Shown piece by piece: positions 1 to 6,204 of a stretch of DNA of 13,019 bases; within the stretch, counting starts at the first letter, position 1, and each line of letters opens with the position of its first letter. The notes below the pieces were generated by a model that was not told the DNA's origin, ran no database searches, and saw only the letters and a list, made by a program, of their open reading frames with translations. The translations under genes and the position numbers were made by a program. The stretch lies in assembly GCA_002414505.1 (NCBI GenBank), contig DHZF01000044.1, positions 1 to 13,019 of the forward strand, written 5' to 3'. This stretch comes from Hyphomonas sp. UBA5111 (GTDB lineage: Bacteria > Pseudomonadota > Alphaproteobacteria > Caulobacterales > Hyphomonadaceae).

Positions 1-323
1 CCACCACCAACAACCGGATGGAAATGCTGGCCGTGATCGAGGCGCTGAACGCGCTGAAGGGCCCGTCCAAGATCACGCTGCATGTGGATTCCATGTATGT
101 GAAAGACGGCCTGACCAAATGGATTCATGGCTGGAAACGCAATGGCTGGAAAACCGCCGCAAAAAAGCCCGTCAAGAATCAGGATCTCTGGATGGCCATG
201 GACGAAGCCTGCCAGCGCCATGACATCACCTGGAAATGGGTGAAAGGGCATGATGGCGATCCGGGCAATGAAAAGGCCGACGAACTGGCCCGCCGCGGCA
301 CCGACGAAGCCCGCGGACGCTAG
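1..323 (+). CDS. rnhA: Ribonuclease HI, C-terminal part (5' end cut by window)
   Basis: Cleaves the RNA strand of RNA-DNA hybrids in the cytoplasm, for example at R-loops and replication primers. The reading frame is open from the left edge (first full codon at position 3), so the gene starts outside the window and roughly the first third is missing. Visible landmarks follow E. coli RNase HI closely: TTNNRMEML carries the second catalytic acidic residue (E48 equivalent), VDSMYV the third (D70), [21 protein letters not shown] the conserved His (H124) and the last Asp (D134). The basic handle region [11 protein letters not shown], used for hybrid binding, is also present. The first catalytic Asp would lie upstream and cannot be checked. 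The TAG stop overlaps the convergent selU stop by four bases. Identity is near certain from motif order and spacing. Confidence 0.97.
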   Translation, partial: TTNNRMEMLAVIEALNALKGPSKITLHVDSMYVKDGLTKWIHGWKRNGWKTAAKKPVKNQDLWMAMDEACQRHDITWKWVKGHDGDPGNEKADELARRGTDEARGR

Positions 324-1372
324 GCGCCCGACACCAGTCTCTCTGCCGTCTGCTTCAGCGCGGCATCATCCAGGCTTTCCAATCTGACCACATCGGCCGG
401 CACATCCTCGCGCCGCTTGCGGCTGCGTGCATAGAGTGGGTCGTAATGCCGTTCCATCAGCTGCCGCGCCAGCGCGCGATAGTCGCCCGCCTCCGCCAAA
501 GCCTGCCACTCGGCCAGCGTCTCTTTCGACTGCAAGCCCTTCAGCTTGGCGAGTGCCTCCATCAGCCGGTCCTTGTCCCGGATAATGTCCTCATAGGCAG
601 AGAGCAGGAATTCCGCCCGCACGTCTGACGGGACCCTCATCTCGATACGCGGCGCCGCCAGCATGGACTGCCACAGGCGCCGGGGCACACGGCACCTGCC
701 GACCAATGCGGATTCCGCCTCGACAAAGACCGGACGGCTCAGATCGAACTGACGCAGCTGGTCCCAGATGCCGCTTTCGAACAGGCGCTGGGCCGGTTGC
801 AGCTCGTCACCAAAATCGCCAAAGGCCGAGCCGCGATGATGGGCAAGCCCCTCAAGGTCGATCACCTGTCCGCCCGCCGCTGCAATGGCCTGCAGCAGAG
901 CCGTCTTGCCCGTTCCGGTCTGACCATCGATCAGGCGTACCGGCAACAGGCTGGTCTCATGGTCGAGCCCCGTCACAACTTCTCGCCGCCACGTCTTGTA
1001 GCCGCCCTTCACCACCCCGCTCGGCCAGCCGACCGATGAGAGGATCGTCGCCATCGCGTTCGAGCGCATCCCTCCCCGCCAGCAATAGACCAGCGGCCGC
1101 CAGCTCTTCGGCATGTCGGCCAGCGCCGTCTCCAGGTGGTGCGCAATGTTGCGCGCGACCAGCGCCCCACCGACGCGATTGGCGCGGAACGGGCTCTCCT
1201 GCTTGTAGATCGTGCCGACGCGCGCACGCTCTTCATTCGACAGCACCGGCAGGCTGATGGCGCCCGGCATGTGGTCGTCCTCGAACTCGGCCGGAGACCG
1301 CACATCAATGACCGCATCATAGCGCGACAGGTTTTCGGGGCTGATATCCGTGACGGTTTCGAGATAAGGCAT
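320..1372 (-). CDS. selU: tRNA 2-selenouridine synthase (SelU/MnmH)
   Basis: Converts 2-thiouridine to 2-selenouridine at wobble position 34 of certain tRNAs, using selenophosphate and passing through a geranylated intermediate (known for the family). The 350-residue protein has an N-terminal rhodanese domain (about 1-130) with [16 protein letters not shown] and the catalytic Cys97 in [10 protein letters not shown]; both residue number and context match E. coli C97. A P-loop domain follows with Walker A GQTGTGKT at 150-157. Length is close to the E. coli enzyme (about 364). The ATG at 1372 was chosen because it places the rhodanese domain at the normal distance; the frame stays open for 79 more codons upstream, but those run into the selD gene on the other strand. 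The ribosome site is poor (GGGGTGGG just before ATG). Divergent from selD, which supplies its substrate, with 76 bp between the two starts. Confidence 0.95.
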   Translation of the reverse strand: MPYLETVTDISPENLSRYDAVIDVRSPAEFEDDHMPGAISLPVLSNEERARVGTIYKQESPFRANRVGGALVARNIAHHLETALADMPKSWRPLVYCWRGGMRSNAMATILSSVGWPSGVVKGGYKTWRREVVTGLDHETSLLPVRLIDGQTGTGKTALLQAIAAAGGQVIDLEGLAHHRGSAFGDFGDELQPAQRLFESGIWDQLRQFDLSRPVFVEAESALVGRCRVPRRLWQSMLAAPRIEMRVPSDVRAEFLLSAYEDIIRDKDRLMEALAKLKGLQSKETLAEWQALAEAGDYRALARQLMERHYDPLYARSRKRREDVPADVVRLESLDDAALKQTAERLVSGA

Positions 1373-1448
1373 CCCACCCCGATTAGCAGGTTTTGTTTGC
1401 CCCGCCAGTGGCGAGCGCGGTAAGCCTGCAGCCCAAGAGGAGCCCGCT
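1373..1448. promoter_or_regulatory. Divergent selU/selD intergenic promoter region
   Basis: These 76 bases separate the two selenium-gene start codons and should hold both promoters. I cannot recognise clear -35/-10 elements. It contains an 11-bp palindrome at 1403-1413 (CGCCA-G-TGGCG), roughly midway, which could be a small operator or only a GC-rich coincidence. Confidence 0.35.
1435..1442 (+). promoter_or_regulatory. Shine-Dalgarno site of selD
   Basis: AAGAGGAG lies six bases before the ATG at 1449 and fixes that start for selD. Confidence 0.75.
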
Positions 1449-2507
1449 ATGCCAGCCGACATGACTGACAGCCAGACTGAACCCCGCCTGACCTCCCTTG
1501 CGCATGGGGGCGGCTGCGGCTGCAAGCTCGCGCCAAATGTGCTGGCTGACATATTGAGCGAGATGCCCCTCTCGCTCGGCCATTCCGACCTGATCGTGGA
1601 TGCGGGCAAGAGCGATGACGCCGCCGTTTACCTTATCAACGAGACAACCACGCTCGTCGCCACGACGGACTTCTTCACCCCCATCGTCGACGATCCCCAC
1701 ACATTCGGGCGCATCGCGGCGACCAATGCGCTGTCGGATATCTTCGCCATGGGCGCGAAACCCATTTTCTGTCTCGCCATTGTCGGCATGCCCATCGGCA
1801 AGATCGCCAATGAAACCATCCGCGCCATTCTCGCAGGTGGGCACAGCGTGGCGGAAGCCGCCGGCGCGCCCATAGCGGGCGGGCATTCGATTGACTCCGC
1901 TGAGCCGATCTATGGCCTCGTCGCTCTGGGCATGGGTCATCCGGACCATTTGCTATTGAACTCCAAGGCGGAGGCAGGCGACGTCCTGATCCTCGGCAAA
2001 CCGCTCGGCATCGGCATTTATTCTGCCGCCCTGAAGCGCGAGATCCTCTCCCCTGCCGAATATGACGAAATGGTCGCCTCGACAACGCGGCTCAATACGC
2101 CGGGAACGGAGCTCTCCGAACTTGCGGGCGTGCATGCCGCGACCGATGTGACGGGCTTCGGCCTGCTTGGCCATGCCAGCGAAATGGCGCGCGGCGCAGG
2201 CGTGCAGATCGTGATCGAGAAGAATGAGGTACCGGTCTTCGAAGGCGCACGCCGCCATACCGAGGCAGGCATCAAGACCGGCGCCTCGGGCCGCAACTGG
2301 GAATCGGTATCCCATATGGTCAGTGGCCAGATGTCCGAGATGGAAAGGGATATTCTCTGCGATCCGCAGACCAGCGGCGGCCTGCTTGTCTCCTGTGCCC
2401 CCTATGCCGCCCGCGCCGTGCTCGACATCTTTGCGCAGCATGGACATGTCGGCGCAGCCATAGTCGGCAAGGTCGAGGCAGGCCCCGCCGGCGTGCGCGT
2501 CGCATAA
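1449..2507 (+). CDS. selD: Selenide, water dikinase (selenophosphate synthetase)
   Basis: Makes selenophosphate, AMP and phosphate from selenide, ATP and water; selenophosphate is the activated selenium donor for selenocysteine and for 2-selenouridine in tRNA. The 352-residue protein matches the family across its length: the flexible N-terminal active-site loop HGGGCGCK with Cys23 and Lys26 (equivalents of E. coli C17 and K20), DDAAVY, TTDFF.PIVDDP, FGRIAATNALSDIFAMGAKP, AGGHSID, ATDVTGFGLLGH and CDPQTSGGLL, the last in the C-terminal AIRS domain. The catalytic position is Cys (TGC at 1515-1517), not selenocysteine. The start is supported by a good ribosome site. Divergent from selU, which consumes its product, with the thioredoxin-like lipoprotein gene 69 bp downstream on the same strand. 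No other selenium gene is visible. Confidence 0.97.
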   Translation: MPADMTDSQTEPRLTSLAHGGGCGCKLAPNVLADILSEMPLSLGHSDLIVDAGKSDDAAVYLINETTTLVATTDFFTPIVDDPHTFGRIAATNALSDIFAMGAKPIFCLAIVGMPIGKIANETIRAILAGGHSVAEAAGAPIAGGHSIDSAEPIYGLVALGMGHPDHLLLNSKAEAGDVLILGKPLGIGIYSAALKREILSPAEYDEMVASTTRLNTPGTELSELAGVHAATDVTGFGLLGHASEMARGAGVQIVIEKNEVPVFEGARRHTEAGIKTGASGRNWESVSHMVSGQMSEMERDILCDPQTSGGLLVSCAPYAARAVLDIFAQHGHVGAAIVGKVEAGPAGVRVA

Positions 2508-2576
2508 CGCAAGTGTGACCCCATCCCGCACCCGCCTGTGCTACGACTGTCTCAACATCGCTTCTGGAGAAACACC

Positions 2577-3017
2577 ATGCGTTTCAGTCTCGCCGTGCTT
2601 TCCTTCGCCCTTCTTGCCGCCTGCGGCCCGTCCGTCGCCGCGCCCGGCAGCCTGGCCGATGTCAAGGCGGTCACCGCCCCGGCCGAAGACACGCAAGTGC
2701 TCGCCGTGCTGAGCTATGCGAGCTGGTGCGGCAGCTGCAAAGTGCTCGATCCCAAGGTCGAAACCGTGCGCGCCGCGAATGATTTTGAAGGTGTCGAATT
2801 CTTCGCCCTCGACTATTCCGCCAAGGACGAGGCCGCCTATTTCGCAGACGCCGAAACCCTCGGTATTGCGGAAACAATGCGCGAAATCTTCCCCGAAAAA
2901 ATAAAGACCGGCCAACTCTATCTGATTGACCGGTCTTCTGGAGATGTACTCAGCACCGTGACAAAATCCATGTCAGAAGCCGAGATTGTTGCCGCCATCG
3001 ATGGGGCGCTATCCTGA
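2577..3017 (+). CDS. Thioredoxin-fold lipoprotein (CGSC)
   Basis: A 146-residue envelope protein. It begins with a lipoprotein signal peptide whose lipobox is LLAAC; the lipidated residue would be Cys16, and Gly17 after it favours outer-membrane sorting. A thioredoxin-like domain follows with YASWCGSCK, so the redox pair is Cys51/Cys54. The usual cis-proline before beta strand 4 is not seen: the matching stretch reads KTGQLYLID rather than a PT-type motif, which would alter substrate docking. The start was set at the ATG with TGGAGA six bases upstream; an upstream ATG at 2538 would add 13 residues and spoil the signal peptide. Likely role is thiol-disulfide exchange or metal/selenium-compound handling in the periplasm, but the substrate is unknown. 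It may be co-transcribed with selD and ends three bases from a convergent lipoprotein gene. Confidence 0.8.
   Translation: MRFSLAVLSFALLAACGPSVAAPGSLADVKAVTAPAEDTQVLAVLSYASWCGSCKVLDPKVETVRAANDFEGVEFFALDYSAKDEAAYFADAETLGIAETMREIFPEKIKTGQLYLIDRSSGDVLSTVTKSMSEAEIVAAIDGALS
2896..2937 (-). terminator. Probable intrinsic terminator for the minus-strand lipoprotein operon
   Basis: Read on the minus strand, AAGACCGG (2937-2930) and CCGGTCTT (2911-2904) form a perfect 8-bp stem with an 18-base loop, followed at once by TATTTTTT (2903-2896). It lies 84 bases past the stop of the minus-strand lipoprotein gene and wholly inside the convergent thioredoxin gene. The large loop is atypical, so this is likely but not certain. 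Confidence 0.45.
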
Positions 3018-3020
3018 GAC

Positions 3021-3449
3021 TCAGGACGCCGTGCAGGCGCTATCGTCCTTGTTGAGTTCCCGGCGAACAATGTCGAAATATTTTCCGGTCGTCCTGAACT
3101 GGTCACTGGAGACGCCATACGCCTCGCTCGCGCCATCCGCTCCGAAGGATTTGTCGACCCCCTCGGCGGCGTCTTCCAGGCCGACATTTCGTTCTTCCCG
3201 AATGTCGCCGATCACCTGGCTGACCTCCAGGATAGCCGTCTGATCCGTTTCAGGCTGGTCAGCCAGCAACTGGCCAAAACACCCGCAATAGGCCGCGACC
3301 GTCTCGCCATCTTCGGCCAGATCCTCCTCAATCTCCGGATCTCCTGCCAGCATGCCATTACAGGCAGATGTGGCGTCCTTGGCGGAATTGCCTGCGCCAC
3401 ACGCTGCAAGAGCGAAACAGGCACTGACGAAAAGGGAGACACGGATCAT
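3021..3449 (-). CDS. Small cysteine-containing lipoprotein, function unknown
   Basis: A 142-residue predicted lipoprotein that I do not recognise as a named family. The signal peptide MIRVSLFVSACFALAAC ends in a lipobox with Cys17 as the lipidated residue and Gly18 after it. The mature part is acidic and has four more cysteines: Cys30, the pair Cys55/Cys57 in YCGCF, and Cys139 close to the C-terminus. They could form two disulfides or bind a metal. The middle (about 60-110) looks helical. It lies 23 bases downstream of the flavoprotein gene on the same strand and is probably co-transcribed with it. The ribosome site before ATG 3449 is weak (AGAAAGA), which may suit translational coupling. Its stop is three bases from the convergent thioredoxin-fold lipoprotein stop. 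Confidence 0.75.
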   Translation of the reverse strand: MIRVSLFVSACFALAACGAGNSAKDATSACNGMLAGDPEIEEDLAEDGETVAAYCGCFGQLLADQPETDQTAILEVSQVIGDIREERNVGLEDAAEGVDKSFGADGASEAYGVSSDQFRTTGKYFDIVRRELNKDDSACTAS

Positions 3450-3472
3450 GAGGAGTCTTTCTAGGTCTGGAA

Positions 3473-4462
3473 TTAAGCCGGAACCTTTCCTGCGAGCATA
3501 CCCGCGAGACGGTTCGTGATGATGTCTTCGGCTTCTTTCATGATTCGGTCGATCAATTCTTTACAGGTCGGAATGTCATGGATCAGGCCGGCAACCATGC
3601 CGCATGACCATGCACCGGCATCCATGTCACCGTCTTTCATGATGCGCGGATAGACGCCTGCGACTTCCTCGATGATGTCCTTGAATTCCAGCTTGTCGCC
3701 GAGGGCCTTTTCCTTTTCGATCAGGCGCTCAACTGCCGCATTGTTCAGCACACGCTCGGTATTGCGCAGAGAGCGCATGACAAGGCGCGTGTCGAGTTCG
3801 CTGGCGGCAACAATCGCGTCTTTCACGTTCTGGTGCACAGGCGCTTCTTTCGTCGCGATGAAGCGCGTGCCCATGTTCATGCCGGAGGCGCCCATGGCGA
3901 GCGAGGCGACAAGGCTGCGCCCGTCTGCCTGACCACCGGAAGACACGAACGGAATTTCCAGCTCATCTGCCGCGCGGGGCAGCAGGATCATGTTCGGAAT
4001 GTCGTCTTCGCCGGGATGGCCACCACATTCGAAGCCATCGACGCTGACTGCATCACAGCCAATCGACTGGGCTTTCAGCGCATGGCGCACAGCGGTACAT
4101 TTGTGGATCACCTTGATGCCGTGTTCCTTCAGGATCGGCAGGACCTGCACAGGGTTGTTCCCGGCTGTCTCGACAGCTTTCACGCCGCCTTCAATGATCG
4201 CCTTCACATAGCCCGGATAATCCGGCGCGTTGACGACCGGCAGGAAGGTGAGGTTCACGCCGATCGGCTTGTCGGTCATGTCCCGGCAGCGCGCGATCTC
4301 ATTGGCGAGGTCAGCGGGGGTTTTCTGCGTCAGGGCCGTGATGATGCCGAGGCCGCCGGCGTTCGAGACGGCAGCAGCCATTTCGGCGAACCCGACATAG
4401 TGCATACCGCCCTGAATGATCGGATGCTCGATTCCGAACATTTCTGTGATGGCAGTCTTCAT
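3473..4462 (-). CDS. NADH:quinone reductase / nitronate monooxygenase-family flavoprotein
   Basis: A 329-residue FMN-dependent TIM-barrel enzyme of the nitronate monooxygenase (2-nitropropane dioxygenase) superfamily. Family landmarks are HPIIQGGMHYVG near the N-terminus, AGGLGIITALTQ, GVNLTFLP (69-74), the HKCTAVRHALKA stretch, FECGGHPGEDDIP with His149, the phosphate-binding SSGGQADG (174-181), NMGTRF and MRSLRNT. From memory, this set resembles Pseudomonas aeruginosa PA1024, reassigned as an NADH:quinone reductase, more than true nitronate monooxygenases. The likely reaction is therefore NADH-dependent two-electron quinone reduction in the cytoplasm; nitronate oxidation is the alternative. 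The start is firm: AAGGAGG sits seven bases before ATG. It lies 89 bp downstream of the helicase gene and 23 bp upstream of the small lipoprotein gene, all on the minus strand. Its ribosome site can be hidden in a long hairpin. Confidence 0.9.
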   Translation of the reverse strand: MKTAITEMFGIEHPIIQGGMHYVGFAEMAAAVSNAGGLGIITALTQKTPADLANEIARCRDMTDKPIGVNLTFLPVVNAPDYPGYVKAIIEGGVKAVETAGNNPVQVLPILKEHGIKVIHKCTAVRHALKAQSIGCDAVSVDGFECGGHPGEDDIPNMILLPRAADELEIPFVSSGGQADGRSLVASLAMGASGMNMGTRFIATKEAPVHQNVKDAIVAASELDTRLVMRSLRNTERVLNNAAVERLIEKEKALGDKLEFKDIIEEVAGVYPRIMKDGDMDAGAWSCGMVAGLIHDIPTCKELIDRIMKEAEDIITNRLAGMLAGKVPA

Positions 4463-4469
4463 GGCATGT

Positions 4470-4476
4470 CCTCCTT
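4470..4476 (-). promoter_or_regulatory. Consensus Shine-Dalgarno site of the flavoprotein gene
   Basis: On the minus strand AAGGAGG lies seven bases before the ATG at 4462. It is the strongest ribosome site in the window. Its first four bases belong to the 3' arm of the hairpin at 4473-4520. Confidence 0.85.
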
Positions 4477-4520
4477 GTTTTCCGGCCTATCCTTGGCGGA
4501 AGGCAGGCGCGGAAACAAGG
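4473..4520 (-). promoter_or_regulatory. Long imperfect hairpin overlapping the flavoprotein ribosome site
   Basis: On the minus strand, CCTTGTTTCC (4520-4511) pairs with GGAAAACAAGG (4483-4473) with one bulged A. The stem continues inward through G4510-C4484, GCCT (4508-4505) with AGGC (4488-4485), and CCTT (4503-4500) with AAGG (4494-4491), closing on the loop CCGCC. I count 19 base pairs. No T-run follows, so it is not a standard intrinsic terminator. The 3' arm runs into the Shine-Dalgarno sequence, which suggests control of flavoprotein translation or protection of a processed mRNA end between the helicase and flavoprotein genes. Confidence 0.55.
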
Positions 4521-4551
4521 CTGACATTGGGGAAAGAGTGCCTGACGGCCC

Positions 4552-5985
4552 TTAGCTTACAGGCGACCAGGACTTGGTGGATTTGCTGCGGCGCTTCTGG
4601 CCACCGCCCTGACGGGAGCCGCCCCCACCGGACTCTGACCGGGCAGCGCTTCGGTCGCCGCCGTCACGCGAACCACCGGGCTTGCCGCCGCCCTTGTAGC
4701 CACCTTTGCCACCACCACCGCCGGAGCGATTGCGGTTCTGGGACTGGCCGCCCTGACGGTGTCCACCGCCCTGGCCTCTGCCACGACCGCCGCCGCCACC
4801 GCGGCTCTGCTTGGTGTGCGGGCCCGGCTCTTCCGGCAGGGACAGGTCGAGCGCCATGTCTTCGGCCAGTTCGATCCGGTCGATCTTGCGGCCAATCAGC
4901 TTCTCGATGTCGCGCAGATAGCCGCGCTCATCATTGCCCACAAAGGACAGCGCAATGCCGCTCTTGCCGGCACGGGCTGTCCGGCCGATGCGGTGGACAT
5001 AGGATTCCGGCAGGTTTGGCATGTCCATGTTCACGACATGGCTGACGCCATCGACATCAATGCCGCGTGCGGCAATGTCGGTCGCGACCAGGATCGGGGC
5101 CTTGCCCTTCTTGAAATTGTCCAGGGCGCGAATGCGCTGGTTCTGGCTCTTGTTGCCGTGAATGGCTTCTGCATAGAGGCCTTCATTGGCAAGATAGCGG
5201 ACCACTTTATCAGCGCCGTGCTTGGTGCGGGTGAACACGATGGCCCGGTCCATGTCGTCAGCCGACAGGAGTTCGGCCAGCAGGCGTGGCTTGGCATCGC
5301 CTTTCACCATGTAGACCGCTTGGTCAATCTTTTCGGCAGGCTTGGAAACGGTGGCGACGGTGACTTCTGCCGGATCATTCAGGAAATCATTCGCGAGCGA
5401 GCGGATTTCCTTCGGCATCGTTGCCGAGAAGAGCAGCGTCTGGCGGCGGGTCGGGATGGCCTTCATGACCTTCCGGATCGCAGGCAGGAAGCCCATATCC
5501 ATCATCTGGTCGGCTTCATCGAGCACAACCGCTTCGGTGCCGCTCAATTTCACGGCGCCGGTTTCCATATGGTCCAGCAGGCGTCCAGGCGTTGCCACCA
5601 GAACGTCCACGCCGCGCGCAAGGGCGCGAACCTGGCCACCGGGCTTCACGCCGCCAACGACGATTGTCGTGGTCAGCTTCATCTGGCTGCCATAGACGCG
5701 CACGCTTTCGGCGATCTGGGCGGCCAGCTCACGCGTCGGCGCCAGGATCAGGATGCGGGCGGTCTTGGAGACCGGACGGCCCGGATTGGCGGCCAGACGG
5801 CTCAGCAGCGGCAGCACGAAGGCCGCCGTCTTGCCGGTGCCAGTCTGGGCAATGCCCACAAGGTCGCGGCCTTCCAGCAGTGTCGGGATCGCCTGCTCCT
5901 GAATCGGAGTCGGCTTGGTATAGCCCTCAGCAGCAATGGCCTTGAGGACGGGCTCGGCGAGGCCGAGTTCGGTAAACTGTGTCAA
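4552..5985 (-). CDS. rhlE: DEAD-box ATP-dependent RNA helicase, RhlE type, with RGG-like tail
   Basis: Unwinds short RNA duplexes with ATP; RhlE proteins act in ribosome assembly and, with RNase E, in mRNA decay, often at low temperature (family knowledge). The 477-residue protein shows the Q motif GYTKPTPIQ (21-29), Walker A AQTGTGKT (46-53), PTRELA (83-88), TPGR (132-135), DEAD (156-159), SAT (187-189), ARGID (306-310) and HRIGRTARAG (331-340). From about 390 to the end it is a low-complexity Gly/Arg/Ser/Gln tail ending in KRRSKSTKSW, typical of RNA-binding tails of this subfamily. The start is TTG at 5985: the frame upstream reaches a stop at 6021-6019 with no ATG or GTG. The ribosome site is weak (GAAAG, seven bases away). 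A strong hairpin stands 18 bases upstream of the start. Confidence 0.93.
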   Translation of the reverse strand: MTQFTELGLAEPVLKAIAAEGYTKPTPIQEQAIPTLLEGRDLVGIAQTGTGKTAAFVLPLLSRLAANPGRPVSKTARILILAPTRELAAQIAESVRVYGSQMKLTTTIVVGGVKPGGQVRALARGVDVLVATPGRLLDHMETGAVKLSGTEAVVLDEADQMMDMGFLPAIRKVMKAIPTRRQTLLFSATMPKEIRSLANDFLNDPAEVTVATVSKPAEKIDQAVYMVKGDAKPRLLAELLSADDMDRAIVFTRTKHGADKVVRYLANEGLYAEAIHGNKSQNQRIRALDNFKKGKAPILVATDIAARGIDVDGVSHVVNMDMPNLPESYVHRIGRTARAGKSGIALSFVGNDERGYLRDIEKLIGRKIDRIELAEDMALDLSLPEEPGPHTKQSRGGGGGRGRGQGGGHRQGGQSQNRNRSGGGGGKGGYKGGGKPGGSRDGGDRSAARSESGGGGSRQGGGQKRRSKSTKSWSPVS

Positions 5986-6003
5986 ATCAATACTTTCATG
6001 TGC

Positions 6004-6036
6004 GGGCGCCCAGCGGACTCAAAAGTCCGCGCGCCC
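6004..6036 (-). promoter_or_regulatory. 13-bp hairpin in the helicase 5' leader
   Basis: Read on the minus strand, GGGCGC (6036-6031) plus GCGGACT (6030-6024), loop TTTG, AGTCCGC (6019-6013), a three-base bulge TGG, then GCGCCC (6009-6004). This gives 13 pairs. It ends 18 bases before the TTG start of the helicase gene and is followed by GCACATGAAAG with no T-run, so it is more likely a leader structure than a terminator. Confidence 0.5.
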
Positions 6037-6045
6037 TGTTAGGCT

Positions 6046-6171
6046 CTAAGTTTTAGGAAACCTGCTTTTAATCGGCATCCCGGTTGTTTGCGCACTCGAC
6101 GCGAACCCGGATAAGGCAACGATCAATGCGAGAGCAGCAGCTATTCGCCCTGCTACAGCGGCATATGGCAC
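6046..6171 (-). CDS. Candidate 41-residue secreted peptide ORF
   Basis: A GTG-started frame of 41 codons plus TAG in the gap between pdeM and the helicase gene. The translation has a good signal-peptide layout: a short start with Arg9, a hydrophobic core AAALALIVALSGFA and a likely signal-peptidase site SSA|QTT, leaving a short basic mature peptide ending in MPIKSRFPKT. I see no convincing ribosome site before the GTG. The frame is continuous with the end of pdeM (its TGA lies 11 codons upstream of the GTG), so it could also be a decayed piece or chance. Alanine-rich hydrophobic runs arise easily in GC-rich DNA, so confidence is modest. Confidence 0.3.
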   Translation of the reverse strand: MPYAAVAGRIAAALALIVALSGFASSAQTTGMPIKSRFPKT

Positions 6172-6204
6172 GCTTTTGTGCGATGCACAAACGATATTAG
6201 CCGC

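Noticed and set aside
1515..1517. Possible selenocysteine codon in SelD
   Set aside because: The active-site codon is TGC (Cys); there is no in-frame TGA.
1373..1609. 79-codon N-terminal extension of SelU
   Set aside because: It would run into selD, and the rhodanese domain with Cys97 numbering fits the ATG at 1372.
1383..1949. 188-codon minus-strand frame opposite selD
   Set aside because: Shadow of the selD coding sequence.
3833..4555. 240-codon plus-strand frame opposite the flavoprotein gene
   Set aside because: Antisense shadow of a clearly identified enzyme, with no ribosome site or family match.
4759..6042. Long 427-codon plus-strand frame opposite the helicase gene
   Set aside because: It is a mirror frame of a well-conserved DEAD-box gene in GC-rich DNA, with His/Gln/Ala-rich sequence and no recognisable domain.
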